A stretch of 64,000 nt of DNA from Candidatus Contendibacter odensensis (GTDB lineage: Bacteria > Pseudomonadota > Gammaproteobacteria > Competibacterales > Competibacteraceae), in NCBI GenBank assembly GCA_002747185.1, contig PDTV01000004.1:1-64000 (forward strand), read 5' to 3'. Below, piece by piece: positions 62,440-64,000 of this stretch (positions are counted from its first letter, which is position 1; every line of letters starts with the position of its first letter). Position numbers and translations under genes: made by a program. The notes below the pieces were generated by a model, which did no database searches, was not told where the DNA came from, and saw only the letters and a list, made by a program, of their open reading frames with translations.

Positions 62440-62907
62440 TTAAAGTGTTTTAGCCATAATCAGTGCATCTTCTCGACCATGGGTAGCAGGATAGTAGTTT
62501 GGGCGAATACCGATCTCACAAAATCCTGCGACTGAATAGAGCCGTATAGCCGCAGTATTTGACGGGCGGACTTCCAAAAAAACTGTTTTTGCTTTGGCCA
62601 GGTGAGCGCGTTCCAGTAAATGATCCAGCATCTGTCGTGATAGACCGTGCCCTTGTAATGCAGGACGAACACAAAGATTGAGAATATGGGCCTCATCAAT
62701 TGCGGTTGACATCACCCCATAGGCTTGAATAAAACAGTCAGGTGCTTCCATTACCTGGCAGTGATAATCGACTCGAATGCAGTCACGAAAAATGCCTTCC
62801 GTCCAGGGAAATTCATAAGCCTGCTTTTCGATGGCAATAATTTTCGATAAATCGGTATACAGCATTTGCCGACACTGGCCGGGATCAGGTGTTCTGAGTG
62901 CATTCAT
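62440..62907 (-). CDS. rimI: Ribosomal protein S18 N-alanine acetyltransferase-like
   Basis: 155 residues. GNAT fold: IIAIEKQAYEFPWTEGIFRD, AHILNLCVRPALQGHGLSRQ (acetyl-CoA loop, here VRPALQGHGLS), EVRPSNTAAIRLYSVAGF and PNYYP...GREDALIMAKTL, all RimI signatures. Acetylates the S18 N-terminus. It starts by overlapping the udg stop by four bases, as often seen (udg-rimI order). Confidence 0.9.
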   Translation of the reverse strand: MNALRTPDPGQCRQMLYTDLSKIIAIEKQAYEFPWTEGIFRDCIRVDYHCQVMEAPDCFIQAYGVMSTAIDEAHILNLCVRPALQGHGLSRQMLDHLLERAHLAKAKTVFLEVRPSNTAAIRLYSVAGFCEIGIRPNYYPATHGREDALIMAKTL

Positions 62908-63749
62908 TGTGTGGCCGTGACTTGACGTAGTACCCGTCGTGCCAGTCGCAAGTCATCCCAGGATTTGCGTTTCTCGCGCGGTGAGCGGAGCAAATACGCA
63001 GGATGGTAGGTCACTATCAGCAGGATGTTTTTTTGACCAAAATGATGAACCTGGCCTCGCAACTTGCCGATAGGCATTTGGGTTTCCAATAGATTCTGGG
63101 CAGCGATGCGGCCAATGGCAAGAATAATACGGGGTTGAACCAGTTCAATCTGCCGCTCCAGAAACGGTCGGCAACACTCAACTTCAATCGTGTTTGGATC
63201 ACGGTTTTGTGGTGGGCGACATTTCAGGATATTGGTAATAAAGATCTGTTTACGCTTCAAGCCTATCGCCAATAGCATGGAATCGAGTAGCTTGCCGGCC
63301 CGACCAACGAACGGCTCACCTAGACGATCTTCATCAGCACCAGGTGCTTCACCAATAACAAGCCAATCGGCTTGGCGGTTGCCAACACCAAACACTGTTT
63401 GGCTGCGTGTCGTACATAGACCACAAGCATCGCATTGTCGAACGCTGTTATTTAATGCCTCCCAATCCATTGTTGCAATGCGCATTTCCCGATCATCCAT
63501 GGCCTTAGCCTGAGTTTCTTCAATGCGTTGTGACATGCTCAAATTGGGGGCGCTATCCGGTTGTGGTGAGGATAGTGTGGTGGCGGGCATCTCGCCGGGT
63601 TCCGGTACAGCCAATGGTTTCGGCTGCTCCGGTGGAGTTGACAGGATTATAGAGTCCGGTTCAGGCTGGGAAGCTGGCGGTCGTCGAGGTAGCCACAGCG
63701 GAATGCCCATGGCATGCAGATATTGGCGCTTGCGGTCGTTAAGCATCAT
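62904..63749 (-). CDS. Family 4 uracil-DNA glycosylase
   Basis: 281 residues. A Pro/Ser-rich N-terminal tail (about 20-90) is followed by the 4Fe-4S glycosylase: [30 protein letters not shown] (catalytic motif), [28 protein letters not shown] and [15 protein letters not shown]. The four-Cys ligand set is complete. Removes uracil from DNA. Translationally coupled to rimI. The long N-terminal extension is common in gammaproteobacterial members. Confidence 0.9.
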   Translation of the reverse strand: MMLNDRKRQYLHAMGIPLWLPRRPPASQPEPDSIILSTPPEQPKPLAVPEPGEMPATTLSSPQPDSAPNLSMSQRIEETQAKAMDDREMRIATMDWEALNNSVRQCDACGLCTTRSQTVFGVGNRQADWLVIGEAPGADEDRLGEPFVGRAGKLLDSMLLAIGLKRKQIFITNILKCRPPQNRDPNTIEVECCRPFLERQIELVQPRIILAIGRIAAQNLLETQMPIGKLRGQVHHFGQKNILLIVTYHPAYLLRSPREKRKSWDDLRLARRVLRQVTATQ

Positions 63750-63766
63750 TAATGTCCGGGCAATGG

Positions 63767-64000
63767 CTACAGTAATTGTGGATGTTCACGCCTGTCGGGT
63801 TGCAGCGCTTTATCCAGTGCGTTGATATAAGCCTTTGCTGAAGCGATGACAATATCAGTATCAGCGCCTTGACCATTAACAATGCGTCCCTCCCGTGAAA
63901 CCCGCACGGTTACTTCACCCTGTGAGTCTGTACCACTGGTGATGTTGTTGACGGAATACAGCAATAAATCCGTGTCTGTTTTCAGGATGCTCTCAATCGC
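63767..64000 (-). CDS. leuA: 2-isopropylmalate synthase, C-terminal end (partial)
   Basis: The last 77 residues of LeuA, running off the right edge. It reads [20 protein letters not shown] then [20 protein letters not shown] and [20 protein letters not shown], the regulatory LeuA dimer domain that binds leucine. The GQGADTDI motif is intact. The catalytic TIM barrel lies outside the window. Makes the first committed compound of leucine synthesis. Confidence 0.9.
   Translation of the reverse strand, partial: AIESILKTDTDLLLYSVNNITSGTDSQGEVTVRVSREGRIVNGQGADTDIVIASAKAYINALDKALQPDRREHPQLL

Overview
The window reads as a contiguous chromosomal segment of a gammaproteobacterium with mid-range base composition. 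The evidence is the gene set and local order: diaA-like/dolP pair, petABC followed by sspB, a gspG-N type II secretion operon, fimT-pilVWXY1E minor pilins, metX-metW, gatCAB, and prc. The pyruvate:ferredoxin oxidoreductase operon, the GH57 enzyme and bluB would fit a polyglucose-storing, often anoxic (for example sulfur-oxidising) lineage, but this is inference and I cannot name a genus. No rRNA, tRNA or CRISPR array was seen.

Positions 1-4417 are an accessory island. It opens with the 3' end of a group II intron (domains V and VI, ending near 173). Next come a Phd/VapC toxin-antitoxin module with a wrecked toxin and a site resembling a Vibrio-type integron attC (721-849). After that lie small orphan or broken genes, a CdiA-CT RNase A-like toxin with its CdiI-like immunity gene, a frameshifted membrane/GRAM-like gene and a PaaI-type thioesterase. 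Two minus-strand genes stop inside YYTAAC motifs of the kind that begin attC sites. The island looks like an eroded cassette array.

From 4744 to 31600 lie central metabolism and surface structures: GH57 glycosidase and pyruvate kinase (divergent), gatCAB amidotransferase, the type IV pilus minor pilin operon with a 1270-residue PilY1, a three-gene minus-strand operon (NAD(P)H:ferredoxin oxidoreductase-like protein, NifJ, dihydroorotate dehydrogenase-like protein), a quinone oxidoreductase-like gene, a strong sRNA candidate at 28633-28713, a ZntR-like regulator with an SO_0444-type Cu/Zn efflux permease, and dnaQ.

From 31736 to 45221 almost everything is on the minus strand: an MltD-like lytic transglycosylase, gspN-M-L-K-J-I-H-G, metW-metX, then sspB and the cytochrome bc1 operon petABC; gmhA/diaA-dolP runs on the plus strand. 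From 45493 to the end are bluB, comB-like, recJ, an AMP-ligase/hot-dog dehydratase pair beside a truncated dehydrogenase, hemH, a HAD hydrolase, pip, dtd, an AAA ATPase overlapping prc, a NYN nuclease-like protein, slipin-nfeD, rimI-udg and the C-terminal end of leuA.

Two dispersed intergenic repeat families stand out. One is about 108 bp, has two hairpins and occurs four times (8777, 30623, 42452, 62136). The other is an 89-90 bp palindromic element found twice (8894, 54945). Both carry paired-arm changes that keep the fold, so they behave like MITE- or REP-type elements. They and the sRNA candidate are the most likely undescribed items here.
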